NCBI RefSeq assembly: GCF_018403285.1
Contig: NZ_BOSJ01000024.1
Coordinates: 1-54,608, forward strand
Length of the DNA: 54,608 bases
Reading direction: 5' to 3'
Source: Paenibacillus sp. J45TS6
GTDB lineage: Bacteria; Bacillota; Bacilli; Paenibacillales; Paenibacillaceae
Program-made: the position numbers and the translations under genes
In this document: positions 27,013 to 36,624 of the stretch, one piece after another
Layout: each line of letters opens with the position of its first letter
How positions within the stretch are numbered: position 1 is the first letter of the stretch
The notes under the pieces: model-generated
The model's input: the letters and a program-made list of their open reading frames with translations, nothing else
Database searches by the model: none
Told to the model about the DNA's origin: nothing

Positions 27013-28446
27013 ATGATTCAGCGTAATCTGGATGGAAACAGTATCATTATCCGCCTTGAAATGAAAACAAAGACAATTAATTTTGGAGAAGTTGCTTCTG
27101 CCATCTCCATTGCTGGTGGAGACATTGTTGCCATTGACGTCATTTCAACCAATCAAGATGTAACGGTCCGTGATTTAACGGTAGCGATTACGGATAGTGA
27201 ACAGAACAAACGAATCATTGATCAAGTTCGTAAATTAGATGGCGTTACGATTATTAATGTATCTGACCGTACATTCCTCCTGCATTTGGGCGGAAAAATC
27301 GAAATCACTCCCAAAACGCCGATTAATAACCGAGAAGATTTATCAAGGGTCTACACTCCTGATGTGGCAAGGATCTGTACTGCCATTGCAGAGGAACCGC
27401 ATAAAGCTTATTCATTAACGATTAAAAGAAATACGGTAGCTGTCGTATCCGACGGCAGTGCTGTACTTGGGCTTGGCAATATCGGTCCTGAAGCCGCGAT
27501 GCCTGTTATGGAAGGTAAAGCAATGTTATTCAAACAGTTTGCTGGCGTTGATGCTTTTCCGCTATGTCTGCAGACTCAAGATACTGAAGAAATTATTCGC
27601 ACGATAAAAGCGATCTCGCCTGCGTTTGGAGGAATCAATTTGGAGGATATATCCTCTCCGCGTTGTTTCGAAATCGAAGAAAGATTAAACAAGGAACTTG
27701 ATATTCCTGTATTTCATGATGATCAGCATGGTACAGCTGTAGTCCTGTATGCAGGTCTGATTAATGCACTTAAACTCGCAGGAAAAACGCTGGAAAATAG
27801 TAAAATCGTTATTTGTGGAATTGGAGCTGCTGGAGTAGCTTGCAGTAACATATTGTTATCCGCCGGCGCAAAACGACTCATTGGCGTCGATCGTGAAGGT
27901 GCACTCGTTCGCACTGCAGTCTATGATAATCCCGTATGGCAGAGTTATGCAGAGCGGACAAATCCAGAACTCGAGGAAGGCACACTTCATGAAGTTCTGA
28001 AAGGTGCAGATGTGTTCATTGGTGTATCCAAAGGGAACTTGCTTACAAGGGAACATATACTTACGATGGCAAAAGATCCGATCGTATTTGCGATGGCAAA
28101 TCCAGTTCCTGAAATCATGCCGAGTGTAATCGAAGATATTGTGGCAGTCGCAGCCACCGGACGATCCGATTATCCGAATCAGATCAATAATGTTTTGTGT
28201 TTTCCTGGTATTTTCCGAGCCGCACTCGACTGCCGCGCTTCTGTAATTAATGAAGAGATGAAACTCGCAGCAGCCACTGCCATTGCCTCATCCATTTCAG
28301 ATGAAGAACGCACAAAACACTACATTATTCCAAGCGTATTTAATGATCGTGTTGTGAAAAGTATTCGAGAACGAGTCATTGAAGCTGCGATTCAGACGGG
28401 GGTTGCAAGAAGGTTCCCCAGAAAAAACAATGAAACCAAATCATGA
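27013..28446 (+). CDS. NAD(P)-dependent malic enzyme with N-terminal ACT domain
   Basis: This 477-residue enzyme oxidatively decarboxylates malate to pyruvate. Residues 1-80 form an ACT-like ligand-binding domain ([22 protein letters not shown] with a repeated beta-alpha-beta pattern). The malic-enzyme core follows: [12 protein letters not shown], the [18 protein letters not shown] block, the [15 protein letters not shown] metal site, and the [15 protein letters not shown] nucleotide-binding loop. The shorter Bacillus homologue YtsJ (about 410 residues) lacks the ACT part, so allosteric control by an amino acid or similar ligand is inferred here. The NAD/NADP preference cannot be read with certainty. 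It stands alone, with GGGAGGG as ribosome binding site. Confidence 0.93.
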   Translation: MIQRNLDGNSIIIRLEMKTKTINFGEVASAISIAGGDIVAIDVISTNQDVTVRDLTVAITDSEQNKRIIDQVRKLDGVTIINVSDRTFLLHLGGKIEITPKTPINNREDLSRVYTPDVARICTAIAEEPHKAYSLTIKRNTVAVVSDGSAVLGLGNIGPEAAMPVMEGKAMLFKQFAGVDAFPLCLQTQDTEEIIRTIKAISPAFGGINLEDISSPRCFEIEERLNKELDIPVFHDDQHGTAVVLYAGLINALKLAGKTLENSKIVICGIGAAGVACSNILLSAGAKRLIGVDREGALVRTAVYDNPVWQSYAERTNPELEEGTLHEVLKGADVFIGVSKGNLLTREHILTMAKDPIVFAMANPVPEIMPSVIEDIVAVAATGRSDYPNQINNVLCFPGIFRAALDCRASVINEEMKLAAATAIASSISDEERTKHYIIPSVFNDRVVKSIRERVIEAAIQTGVARRFPRKNNETKS

Positions 28447-28485
28447 TGAAACGCAATACTCACATGAAGGAGCTAAGATTAAGAA

Positions 28486-28517
28486 AAACCCGGTAAACGC
28501 ATTGCGTTTCCGGGTTT
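28486..28517. terminator. Bidirectional terminator between malic enzyme and stalk-domain protein
   Basis: AAACCCGG at 28486-28493 pairs with CCGGGTTT at 28510-28517, and TAAACGC/GCGTTT extends the stem around a 3-base loop. A and T residues flank it on the two sides, suiting the two convergent genes. Confidence 0.85.
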
Positions 28518-28520
28518 ATT

Positions 28521-29741
28521 TTAGTGTATGGACTTCGCTTCTCTTGAATCACTAAGAGAGGATCTGCTGTCGTCATCTTCATCATGTAGTTTAACGAAAG
28601 TGTCAGCAATGAGCCATTTTCCTGCTAGGTTTTGTTTCATATAGTACATACTTGTTTGATCCCCTTCGAGATCTGTTTCTTCCGCATGAACGATAGCTGT
28701 TTCGCCATCATATTGTACGATGTTAATTTCAGCAGCTGATAAGTTGTAATCCAATTCTTCGAACCAACCGTCCTCAAGAACAGAGGTTAGATCACGATAA
28801 ATCCAAGTCGTAGGATCAAATGCAGATAATAAGAGCTGTTTATTCTCTGTGTTGTATCCTTTGTACTGTGTATTTAATGTTTCCTCAATAGCTGATTTTG
28901 CTTTAACCGGCACAACTGGTTTCTTACCGATGAGTTGTTCCGCTGCGTACGATTCTGAAATGACACCTTCATAGAATAACTGTAGGTTACCATTCGAAGC
29001 CTTGGTGAGTTTCAGGATCAGTTCCTGTTTGACATCAAAATAAAAAGGTCCGCTCTTCCATGTATTTGTTTTTGTTACAAACACAGTGGCTCCGTAATCG
29101 TACATGTTAACAGGATTAATGTTTGTATAGGTGACTTGACCCTGTGATTTGAAGTATTCACTGTAATCATGAATCATTTCTTCATAGAAAGGGGCATTTT
29201 TATCGATTAATGCCGACACTTTCTCAATACTGCGCTCATTTTCCGCACGACTCAGTTTGTTTAGGAAGGCATTGACTTGTGTTTTTGTTTTGTCATCGAC
29301 TTTACCTGTTTCGATATGAATCGTTTTCTTTTTTTGATCCCAGATTACGTTATAACCGGTAGCTTCTGCAACAAAGCGAAGCGGAACTAACGTGCTTCCT
29401 TTACTTATGTAAGGCGCAGCAGGTAATTTTGTTCTTTGTCCATTAATGTGTGCAGATTTTTTGCCTACAATTAATTGCAGTTTGGTCTCACCATTGTCTG
29501 CGTTGATTCGTTTATCCGCATTGTTCCATTTTACTGTGTAGTCAAGTCCTTCAAAAAGCGGACGGAATTGTACAAAAGTCACTCCATTTTTAATTGTTGG
29601 CGGAACATCAAATTTCATTTCAACCTGGTCCAGATAAACTCGGATTTGGTTCTGTGCTGCAGCTGCACTTACAGTGCTGCCCATGATGGACCATACCATT
29701 ACTAGTGCGAGGGTGATAAGCCCCCATTGTTTTTTTAGCAT
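28521..29741 (-). CDS. Secreted protein with copper-amine-oxidase N-terminal (stalk) domain
   Basis: This 406-residue exported protein has a signal peptide ending near VSAAAA at residue 29. The tandem stalk-domain signature follows (VTFVQFRPLFEGLDYTVKWN and STLVPLRFVAEATGYNVIWD, residues about 50-150). The rest is an uncharacterised alpha/beta region resembling the NTF2-like or DUF4440-type folds seen behind this domain; I cannot assign it. Paenibacillus genomes carry many such wall-associated proteins of unknown role. ATG at 29741 follows GAGGAG. It is a single gene, convergent with the malic enzyme. Confidence 0.85.
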   Translation of the reverse strand: MLKKQWGLITLALVMVWSIMGSTVSAAAAQNQIRVYLDQVEMKFDVPPTIKNGVTFVQFRPLFEGLDYTVKWNNADKRINADNGETKLQLIVGKKSAHINGQRTKLPAAPYISKGSTLVPLRFVAEATGYNVIWDQKKKTIHIETGKVDDKTKTQVNAFLNKLSRAENERSIEKVSALIDKNAPFYEEMIHDYSEYFKSQGQVTYTNINPVNMYDYGATVFVTKTNTWKSGPFYFDVKQELILKLTKASNGNLQLFYEGVISESYAAEQLIGKKPVVPVKAKSAIEETLNTQYKGYNTENKQLLLSAFDPTTWIYRDLTSVLEDGWFEELDYNLSAAEINIVQYDGETAIVHAEETDLEGDQTSMYYMKQNLAGKWLIADTFVKLHDEDDDSRSSLSDSREAKSIH

Positions 29742-30111
29742 GTTGTCAACTCCTCTAGGTTGTGGGTAAGTGCACTGTCTAACTCAAATACAAGATGTAT
29801 GGTTAAATCTAGTATAAGACAATGCAAACATTCAGTTTACCTTTGGAGGAAATTTAATGCAAGAAAGTTGGAACTATTTTCTAATAAAAAATAATTCAAG
29901 TGAATAAGCGTTATTTTATTAGAGGAGGGTACACCAAATACACTTTTTTTCAAAAAAATATGTTAGAAACATACTCGTAAGTCATACTAAGATATGTTAC
30001 AATAAATCGTTATGCTTTTTAGGGAAATCATCTAGTACAATGCTAAACTACACATAAAACAGTAAAGAATGAAATCATCCAATAACATAAAGAAATAAGG
30101 AGGGGAGAGTC
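29742..30111. other. 370-base intergenic region between divergent genes
   Basis: It must hold promoters for the stalk-domain gene (-) and the exporter (+), but no pair of clear -35/-10 boxes stands out. Visible items: a 16-codon frame at 29857 with a good ribosome binding site, an AT-only stem-loop (CTAATAAAA with TTATTTTATTAG) just after it, and ATATGTTA repeated twice 37 bases apart (near 29958 and 29995). Confidence 0.5.
29857..29907 (+). CDS. Possible 16-residue small peptide
   Basis: ATG at 29857 stands seven bases after TTTGGAGG and opens a 16-codon frame (MQESWNYFLIKNNSSE) that ends in TAA. The ribosome binding site is better than chance, but there is no family and composition is unremarkable. 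It is followed by an AT-only hairpin and then by GAGGAGGG without a long frame. It could be a leader peptide or chance. Confidence 0.2.
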   Translation: MQESWNYFLIKNNSSE

Positions 30112-31176
30112 ATGTCATTTGGCGCTCGTGTATTGAAAACCGGTATAGCAGTAACACTTGCCCTCTATGTAAGTATGCTGCTAGGTATCGATCAGTCACC
30201 CGTTGGTGCAGCGATCGCCGCAATTTTTGCCATGCAGCCTTCCATATACCGTTCGTGGCGGTATTTTTTGGACCAACTTCAATCTACTACGCTTGGAGCC
30301 ATTGTTGCACTAGTTGGAGGAATGATATTCTCCAATGAACCGATTGCGGTGGGTGCCGCTTGCATCCTCGTTATAAGTATTTGTCTTAAACTGAACATGG
30401 GAGATACCATTGGACTCACACTGGTGACCGTTGTATCCATTATGGAAGCTTCAGGGGATTGGAATTATGCACTTAATCGATTTTTACTCACCTTAGTGGG
30501 AATTATTTGCGCATCGGTTATTAACGTAACTGTATCACCTCCAAAGCCTAAAATTCAGTTTGTTATGCAGATTCGCAGTGTATTTGACCGTATGTCGCTA
30601 TTATTGCGAACTTCGATATCCGATGAAATTAAGGAATCCGTGTTCCGCGACGAAAAGAATGACCTAGAGGGCCAGATCAAATCTCTTGTAGATAAATATC
30701 GCTTATTTGAGGAAGAGACCCAAAAGCTGAGAAGAGCGAAGTTTAGTACAACAAGACAGATGGTTGTGTACAAACTCATGTTATCTAGTCTCCAAAAAGG
30801 GTACGCTGTACTTGATGCAGTAGACAGACATTATTTTCAGTCAGAGAGAACAGAGAAAACGGATGAATATTTTGACAACCACTTGGAAAAATTGATTAAA
30901 TTTCATGAACATGTTCTGCTTAAATTTGAAGATAAGCTGAAACCGAACGATCATGAAGGGGAAGAGATCGTTAGGACGAATGTGGAATTTATGGAATCAG
31001 CTATAGAGCGAATTGAATTTGACAGAGAAGGAATGTTAAGGTTATCGATTGTTGCTGCTGCAATGTATGATTATGGATATCAGTTAGAACGTCTAAACAG
31101 GCTTGCTGATCACATACTCGATTCAGAAGAGTCGAAAGACAATTCAGACGGCCTTTCTGCTTGGTTGAAAAAATAG
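30112..31176 (+). CDS. Aromatic acid exporter (ArAE) family membrane protein
   Basis: A 354-residue protein with an N-terminal block of five or six close-packed membrane helices (MSFGARVLKTGIAVTLALY to about residue 145). A cytosolic coiled, charged C-terminal half follows (from PPKPKIQF). This is the layout of the FUSC/ArAE family, such as the YgaE and YqjA proteins of Bacillus. The family is thought to export aromatic carboxylates or other amphipathic compounds, but no substrate is known here. ATG follows AAGGAGGGGAG. It is followed by its own terminator. Confidence 0.87.
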   Translation: MSFGARVLKTGIAVTLALYVSMLLGIDQSPVGAAIAAIFAMQPSIYRSWRYFLDQLQSTTLGAIVALVGGMIFSNEPIAVGAACILVISICLKLNMGDTIGLTLVTVVSIMEASGDWNYALNRFLLTLVGIICASVINVTVSPPKPKIQFVMQIRSVFDRMSLLLRTSISDEIKESVFRDEKNDLEGQIKSLVDKYRLFEEETQKLRRAKFSTTRQMVVYKLMLSSLQKGYAVLDAVDRHYFQSERTEKTDEYFDNHLEKLIKFHEHVLLKFEDKLKPNDHEGEEIVRTNVEFMESAIERIEFDREGMLRLSIVAAAMYDYGYQLERLNRLADHILDSEESKDNSDGLSAWLKK

Positions 31177-31223
31177 TGGTTTATTTGCATCCATTCTGTG
31201 GATTGGATACAATAATAAAACAG

Positions 31224-31259
31224 CCCGGACACCGACTACATTGTCCGGGTTTATTCTTT
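31224..31259 (+). terminator. Terminator after the ArAE protein
   Basis: CCCGGACA at 31224-31231 and TGTCCGGG at 31242-31249 form a perfect 8-bp stem with a 10-base loop and a T-rich tail. Confidence 0.85.
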
Positions 31260-31284
31260 TTGTAGAGCTTGGGGGACGATCAGG

Positions 31285-31755
31285 ATGATGAAAACCGCCA
31301 TTCCAGAAGCACTGATGACACTGCTGAGCGGTGAAAATTTAAAAGATAAGCAGCGAGAGGCTTTCCTATTACAGACGGTGAACGAGGATGGCTGGCCTCA
31401 CTCTGCAATGATTAGTGTGGGTGAAGTGATTGCAGCTGATCCGTATACATTTCGCCTGATGTTATGGCCAAACACGATGACCACCTTAAACCTCATGCGG
31501 AGTAAAAAAGCGCAACTCGTTATTATTTATGAAGGTCTTGTATATTATATAAAACTTCAGATGAAGCATCACTCTGCTGTTCATTCTGATGTACATACAG
31601 GAGAGCGATTCAGTGCGCATATTCATGCGTTAAAAATAGACCAAGCAAAGTATGCCGAGATTGAGACTGGAGTACAGGTCAGACTTCATAATCCCGATCG
31701 TGTAATTGATCGATGGCAGGCACAAGTTGAAATACTGAAACATAATCCATATTGA
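31285..31755 (+). CDS. Pyridoxamine 5'-phosphate oxidase-like flavin-binding protein
   Basis: This 156-residue protein has the split-barrel signature of the PNPOx-like FMN-binding family (LLQTVNEDGWPHSAMISVGEVIAADPYTFRLMLWPNT). The family includes oxidases, flavin reductases and heme or F420 users; the substrate is unknown. It is not the true vitamin B6 oxidase, which has longer conserved ends. ATG at 31285 is immediately followed by a second ATG; GGGGGA precedes them at a slightly long distance. The HelD gene begins 31 bases after its stop, suggesting co-transcription. Confidence 0.75.
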   Translation: MMKTAIPEALMTLLSGENLKDKQREAFLLQTVNEDGWPHSAMISVGEVIAADPYTFRLMLWPNTMTTLNLMRSKKAQLVIIYEGLVYYIKLQMKHHSAVHSDVHTGERFSAHIHALKIDQAKYAEIETGVQVRLHNPDRVIDRWQAQVEILKHNPY

Positions 31756-31785
31756 CATAAAGTGGAGTACAAAGGAGAGAGCGTC

Positions 31786-34155
31786 TTGAGCACGGACAAA
31801 GAGTGGCAATTTGAACAAGAACGAGTAGATGAAGTAACAACACAAATACGACAAGCGATTACCAAACTCGAAAAGGAAGTCGGCTCAGTCCGCGGCGAAG
31901 TCGTTGAGATGAGAAAAGACTTCTGGGATGAAGTGACGATTAACTTCAGTGAAGCGGATGATGTTGGGGAAACCTCAACGAATTTAAGACAGCAGTCGGA
32001 AGTACTTTCTGAACGCGAACGCAGTCACAAAAATACGTTTCAAGCGCTTAGTAAAATGAATAAGCTTGTCTCGAGTCCTTACTTCGGGAGAATTGATTTT
32101 ATAGAAGAAGGTTCTGAGGAGAAGGAGTCTATCTATCTCGGAATCGCCTCTTTCTTATCAGAAAAAGAACAGGATTTTCTAGTGTATGACTGGCGGGCAC
32201 CGATCTCTAATTTATACTACGATGGGGCTCCCGGTCATTCTTCATATGACACTCCCTCCGGATTAATTGAAGGTGATATTACACTGAAACGCCAGTTCAC
32301 CATTCGAGATGCGGATATTAAGTTCATGTTCGATACCGGGGTCACGATTGGTGATCAATTACTGCAGGCGGTATTAAGCCGGAGTTCTGACGCGACAATG
32401 AAGAGCATTGTGGCAACAATTCAGAAAGAACAAAATCAGATTATTCGAAATGATAAGAGCAAATTTCTAATCGTACAAGGAGCGGCGGGAAGTGGAAAAA
32501 CATCGGCAGCTCTCCAGCGTGTTGCTTATTTATTATATAAAGATAGAGAACACCTGAAAGCAGATCAGATGATCTTATTTTCTCCGAACCCAATGTTTAA
32601 CAGCTATGTGTCTACCGTACTGCCTGAGCTCGGTGAGGAAAACATGCTTCAAACTACATTCCAAGAATATTTAGAGCGCAGAATCGGCAGAGAATATCAG
32701 CTGGAAGATCCATTTGTGCAATTAGAGTATGTATTGTCGCAGAAAGCTGATCCATCTTATGAGGCTAGAATTCAAGGGATTGAATTTAAATCATCTCCGT
32801 CGTTCCTAACCATGATTACGAAATATAGAGAAATGCTGGCTCAGCGGGGCATGATGTTTAGGCCGCTGCGTTTTCTGGGCAGAGAAGTCGTATCAGCAGA
32901 ACAGATCCGTATAAAGTTTTATGAATATGATCAAAGCATTCGTATTGCTAACCGTTTAGAGCTATTGAAAGATTGGCTCTTAAAAGAATTATCTCTATTC
33001 GGAAAAAGCGAACTGGATGCACCTTGGGTAGATGAACAGATTCAGCTTCTTAGTAAGGAAGATTATCACCGGGCATATCAGAGGCTGAAACGGAAACAGC
33101 AAGGCAAGAAGGAAACCTTTGATGATTATGATTTAGAGCGAGAGATTTTAGCGAAAATGGTTGTATCGGATCGGCTGAAGCCGCTGAGAAAATGGGTGAA
33201 AGCTATCCGTTTTGTGGATATGAAAAAGTTGTATCGCGCTATTTTTAATGATTCTGAGGTGCTGTCTTTCATTTCATCAGGGGTGAATTTACCTTCTGCA
33301 TGGGAGGAGATTAGCCGGTTTACTACCGATCACTTACAGGCACAGGAACTGGCATATGAAGATACAACACCCTTTTTGTATTTAAAAGATTCTCTGCTTG
33401 GATTCCGGATTTTTGCAGGCATTCGCCATGTCATTATTGATGAAGCACAGGATTATTCTCCATTTCAGTTAGCGTTCTTCAAACGAATCTTTCCTCGGGC
33501 CAAAATCACGGCACTTGGTGACTTTAATCAAGCGATCTATGCGCACTCGTCTGTACTACAGGCAACAAGTCCGCTAGGTGAGATATTTGGTACGGAATCG
33601 ACCGAAGTGATTCGTTTGACACGAAGCTATCGCTCGACGAAAGAAATTGTGGAATTTACAAAAGCAATGCTGCCGAATGGGGAAGAGATTGTTCCGTTTA
33701 ATCGGGAAGGAGAACTGCCGACAGTTCACGAGTATAATCAATCCCTAAAAATGGAAGAAGCCATCCATCATCAATTGGAACAATTAATTTCGGAAGGTTA
33801 TGAATCCATAGCTGTAATATGTAAAACAGCAGACCAAAGTAAAGATGTATATGAGAGAATGTCTAATAAACTCAGTATGCCATCGAAACTTGTCAAGAAA
33901 ACAACACTCGGTTTCGACAAAGGTGTGCAGATCATCCCGGCATATCTTGCAAAAGGCGTCGAATTTGATGCTGTCATTATTTATGATGGTTCAAAAGAAA
34001 TGTATGCTGCAGAAAGTGAACGGAAGCTGTTCTATACCGCTTGTACAAGAGCTATGCATTTGCTTGATATTTACTCTCTCGGTCCGGTTAGTCCGTTTAT
34101 TGCGGATGTGCCTTCTGAGAAGTACAAACGAAGCAAGGAGTTACAAAGCCAATAA
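31786..34155 (+). CDS. helD: RNA polymerase recycling ATPase HelD (UvrD/Rep-type helicase)
   Basis: A 789-residue superfamily-1 ATPase. In Bacillus, HelD binds stalled RNA polymerase and releases it from DNA. An N-terminal long coiled-coil arm (residues about 5-100, VDEVTTQIRQAITKLEKEV) precedes the motor. Walker A GAAGSGKT is near residue 232, the DEAQD helicase motif II is in HVIIDEAQDYSPFQ, and motif III is LGDFNQAIY. The C-terminal SF1 motifs LTRSYRSTKEI and FYTACTRAMHLL follow. The frame opens with a GTG at 31762, but a TTG at 31786 has AAAGGAGAG seven bases ahead and gives the normal N-terminus. Confidence 0.92.
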   Translation: MSTDKEWQFEQERVDEVTTQIRQAITKLEKEVGSVRGEVVEMRKDFWDEVTINFSEADDVGETSTNLRQQSEVLSERERSHKNTFQALSKMNKLVSSPYFGRIDFIEEGSEEKESIYLGIASFLSEKEQDFLVYDWRAPISNLYYDGAPGHSSYDTPSGLIEGDITLKRQFTIRDADIKFMFDTGVTIGDQLLQAVLSRSSDATMKSIVATIQKEQNQIIRNDKSKFLIVQGAAGSGKTSAALQRVAYLLYKDREHLKADQMILFSPNPMFNSYVSTVLPELGEENMLQTTFQEYLERRIGREYQLEDPFVQLEYVLSQKADPSYEARIQGIEFKSSPSFLTMITKYREMLAQRGMMFRPLRFLGREVVSAEQIRIKFYEYDQSIRIANRLELLKDWLLKELSLFGKSELDAPWVDEQIQLLSKEDYHRAYQRLKRKQQGKKETFDDYDLEREILAKMVVSDRLKPLRKWVKAIRFVDMKKLYRAIFNDSEVLSFISSGVNLPSAWEEISRFTTDHLQAQELAYEDTTPFLYLKDSLLGFRIFAGIRHVIIDEAQDYSPFQLAFFKRIFPRAKITALGDFNQAIYAHSSVLQATSPLGEIFGTESTEVIRLTRSYRSTKEIVEFTKAMLPNGEEIVPFNREGELPTVHEYNQSLKMEEAIHHQLEQLISEGYESIAVICKTADQSKDVYERMSNKLSMPSKLVKKTTLGFDKGVQIIPAYLAKGVEFDAVIIYDGSKEMYAAESERKLFYTACTRAMHLLDIYSLGPVSPFIADVPSEKYKRSKELQSQ

Positions 34156-34160
34156 AAGAG

Positions 34161-34197
34161 AAAGCATTTCAGATGAAAATCTGGAGTGCTTTTTTTA
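34161..34197 (+). terminator. Terminator after helD
   Basis: AAAGCA at 34161-34166 pairs with TGCTTT at 34187-34192, and the interior TTCAGAT/ATCTGGA segment continues the stem around a GAAA loop. Seven T residues follow. Confidence 0.85.
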
Positions 34198-34343
34198 TTA
34201 GATAATTGGGAGTGAGAAGGACATTTTTCAATTAATTTACATATGATGAAAGAGATATTGTTTATCCTATGTTATATATTGGTATATAAATATAATGTTA
34301 TCCAGTCCATTCAACGAAATATTGATTTTTTGAGTTAAATTTA

Positions 34344-34372
34344 TTTACATGCGAGACCTAGACCACTATAAT
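34344..34372 (+). promoter_or_regulatory. Sigma-A-type promoter of adenine deaminase
   Basis: TTTACA at 34344-34349 and a perfect TATAAT at 34367-34372 are 17 bases apart, which places the start of transcription near 34379 and leaves a leader of about 40 bases. No purine-riboswitch sequence lies between. Confidence 0.75.
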
Positions 34373-34419
34373 CGTTAACAATATATTTTTTTGGAGTAAA
34401 TGAATGGGGGAGATCATAC

Positions 34420-36237
34420 TTGAAAACAAAACGATTCGAAAGACCTGGATTAGCGGAGTGTGTAAAGGATCTAGTAGCAACTGCAAGAGGCGATTTGAAA
34501 GCTACAATGGTTATTCAAGGTGGATCTCTTGTTAATGTAATTTCTGGTGAAATCATCGAACAGATGTCGGTAGCAGTACAAGGAGCAAGAATTGCTTATG
34601 TTGGTAAAGATGTCTCACATACGATTGGGCCAGATACTGAAATTATAGATGCAACAGGAATGTATATTGCACCCGGTTTGCTTGATGGACACTGCCATAT
34701 TGAAAGTACGCAGCTGAAAGTATCCGAGTTTGCGAGAGCAGTTCTGCCACTTGGAACAACAGGGGGGTTCTTTGATGCGCATGAGATCTCAAATGTACTC
34801 GGATTAAAAGGACTTAAGTACATGCTGGAGGAAGCAAGAATAACTCCGATGGCAGCATATATGCAGGCTCCTTCCTGTGTACCTTCTACAAGTCCTGAGC
34901 TTGAAACAACAGGTGCCTGGATTGGTCCAGAGGAAGTAGCAGAGGCTTTATCTTGGGGAGACGATATGATTGGACTTGGTGAAGTGATGAACTTTCCGGG
35001 TGTAGTCTATGGTGAAGATAAAATGATTGGCGAAATTGAAGCAACACTCAGAGCCGGAAAGGCAGTAGACGGTCATTTTACTTGGGCGTCTGATGATTGG
35101 AGACTTCCTGTTTACGCTGCTGCAGGCGTTACCGGAGATCATGAATGTGTAACAAAGGAAGACGTTCTAGAGCGAATTCGGCTTGGGATGTATGCAAAAC
35201 TGCGTCAAGGATCTGCGTGGCATGATGTTGCGGAAACGGTAAAAGCTGCAACAGAGCTTGGTCTTGATACTCGGCGGATGATGCTCGTCACTGATGATCG
35301 AAGTTCAGAGTCCTTGCTGGAGGAAGGGCATATGAATTTTGTTGTTAGACATGCGATTTCTCAGGGGCTAAAGCCGATCACAGCTTTCCAGATGGCAACC
35401 ATTAATACAGCGGAACGGTTTGGGGTTCAGCGGGATGTAGGTTCGATTACTCCTGGCTCCATTGCAGATATTATTCTATTAAAGGGACGTCTCGCGGATG
35501 TAGACGTAGATACGACGATTGCTGCCGGGCAAGTGGTGGCACGCTCAGGAAAAATGGTTGCAGAATGGGAAACCTATGTATATCCGGAGGACGCGCTGGG
35601 TACAGTTCACCTTGCAGAATCCGTCCGGCCAGAAGATTTTCGTATTACGGCCCCGATCTCTGAGGGAGAGATCAAAGCAAGAATCATTCAAGTGACAGAG
35701 AATCATGTAGAAACAAAAGAAATATGGGAACAAGTACAAGTAGAGTCTGGGTTAGTAAAACTGAGTACCGCAAAGGATATTTGTAAAATTGCCGTCATCG
35801 AAAGACATCATATGACGGGTGATAAATCCGTTGCCCTTGTTTCAGGGGTTGGATTCCATGGCCCAGCAGCTATCGCGATGACGGTAGCTCATGACAGCCA
35901 CAATTTGATGGTCATTGGCACGAATGATGAACTTATGGCTGAAGCAGCTAATCGAGTAGCGACCATGCAGGGCGGAGTTGTAGTTATAACGGAAGAAGGG
36001 ACAACAGAATTTCCACTGCAAATTGCGGGTCTGATGTCTACCGAACCATTTGAAGTGGTCGCATCGCAATCAGCAGGAATCAGTACTGCTTTACAAAGTG
36101 CAGGGTGTAATCTTAATAATGCATTTATGACCTTATCTTTACTTGCGTTAGTGGTTATTCCAGAACTTCGCTTATCTGATAAAGGGCTTGTTCAGATCTC
36201 CGCAGATGGAATTAAGATTGTTTCCTTATTTGAATAA
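34420..36237 (+). CDS. ade: Adenine deaminase
   Basis: This 605-residue amidohydrolase converts adenine to hypoxanthine and ammonia for purine salvage and nitrogen supply. The beta-barrel and metal site are visible: PGLLDGHCHIEST with H91, H93 and E95; GHFTWASDDW; the LVTDDRSSESLLEEGHMNFVVRHA block; and the C-terminal ade domain (GVGFHGPAAIAMTVAHDSHNLMVIGTND). It begins with TTG at 34420 behind GGGGGAGATC, which fits the family N-terminus. The gene is monocistronic between a promoter and a strong terminator. Confidence 0.95.
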   Translation: MKTKRFERPGLAECVKDLVATARGDLKATMVIQGGSLVNVISGEIIEQMSVAVQGARIAYVGKDVSHTIGPDTEIIDATGMYIAPGLLDGHCHIESTQLKVSEFARAVLPLGTTGGFFDAHEISNVLGLKGLKYMLEEARITPMAAYMQAPSCVPSTSPELETTGAWIGPEEVAEALSWGDDMIGLGEVMNFPGVVYGEDKMIGEIEATLRAGKAVDGHFTWASDDWRLPVYAAAGVTGDHECVTKEDVLERIRLGMYAKLRQGSAWHDVAETVKAATELGLDTRRMMLVTDDRSSESLLEEGHMNFVVRHAISQGLKPITAFQMATINTAERFGVQRDVGSITPGSIADIILLKGRLADVDVDTTIAAGQVVARSGKMVAEWETYVYPEDALGTVHLAESVRPEDFRITAPISEGEIKARIIQVTENHVETKEIWEQVQVESGLVKLSTAKDICKIAVIERHHMTGDKSVALVSGVGFHGPAAIAMTVAHDSHNLMVIGTNDELMAEAANRVATMQGGVVVITEEGTTEFPLQIAGLMSTEPFEVVASQSAGISTALQSAGCNLNNAFMTLSLLALVVIPELRLSDKGLVQISADGIKIVSLFE

Positions 36238-36258
36238 TATAAGTAGTTATCCTCCTGA

Positions 36259-36295
36259 ATAGGTGAGCAGACACATGTCTGCTCACCTATTTTTT
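36259..36295 (+). terminator. Terminator of adenine deaminase
   Basis: A perfect 15-bp stem (ATAGGTGAGCAGACA at 36259-36273 with its complement at 36276-36290) with a 2-base CA centre, followed by T residues. Bases 36296-36490 behind it are AT-rich and hold nothing recognised; TTGATC (36462) and GACTAT (36485), 17 bases apart, may be the promoter of the riboswitch transcript. Confidence 0.9.
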
Positions 36296-36510
36296 GTTTT
36301 ATTTTATGAAAGTATAGTGTAATATACCTAAATGAGCCTAAAGACCTATAATCAGATTGCGTATTAATTACGAAATATATTATGTAAGGCTTTTGACCTT
36401 CTCTTTAATGAAAAAAATGAGACTTTCGTATTTCTGAAATGGTTAAGACTAGTTCAAATTATTGATCAAAGAGAAAAAGGCTGTGACTATTGGATAGTTG
36501 TGTATACACT

Positions 36511-36595
36511 GAGGGCAAATTTACCGAAAGGTAAAGACGCAAAGCCATAGGGTCTAAAGTGAGTCTTAGGACTTACGATGATAGCCGGTTGCCGA
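36511..36595 (+). ncRNA. Cyclic-di-GMP-I (GEMM-I) riboswitch
   Basis: The conserved GEMM-I elements appear in order: GGGCAAA at 36513, a TTTACC-GAAA-GGTAAA hairpin with its tetraloop, GACGCAAAGCC at 36536-36546, TCTAAAG as the tetraloop receptor side, and the closing GATAGCCGGTTGCC. GGCAA pairs with TTGCC to form P1. The guanine in AGGGCAAA that favours c-di-GMP over cGAMP is kept. The aptamer ends 12 bases before the ribosome binding site of the secreted-protein gene at 36625. No terminator hairpin lies between, so control of translation start is the likeliest mode. Confidence 0.93.
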
Positions 36596-36624
36596 CGTGA
36601 AAAATCGAAGGAGTGTGCAGACAT

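Noticed and set aside
34200-34419. Purine riboswitch before adenine deaminase
   Set aside because: The leader from the predicted start site is only about 40 bases and no purine-aptamer core sequence could be found.
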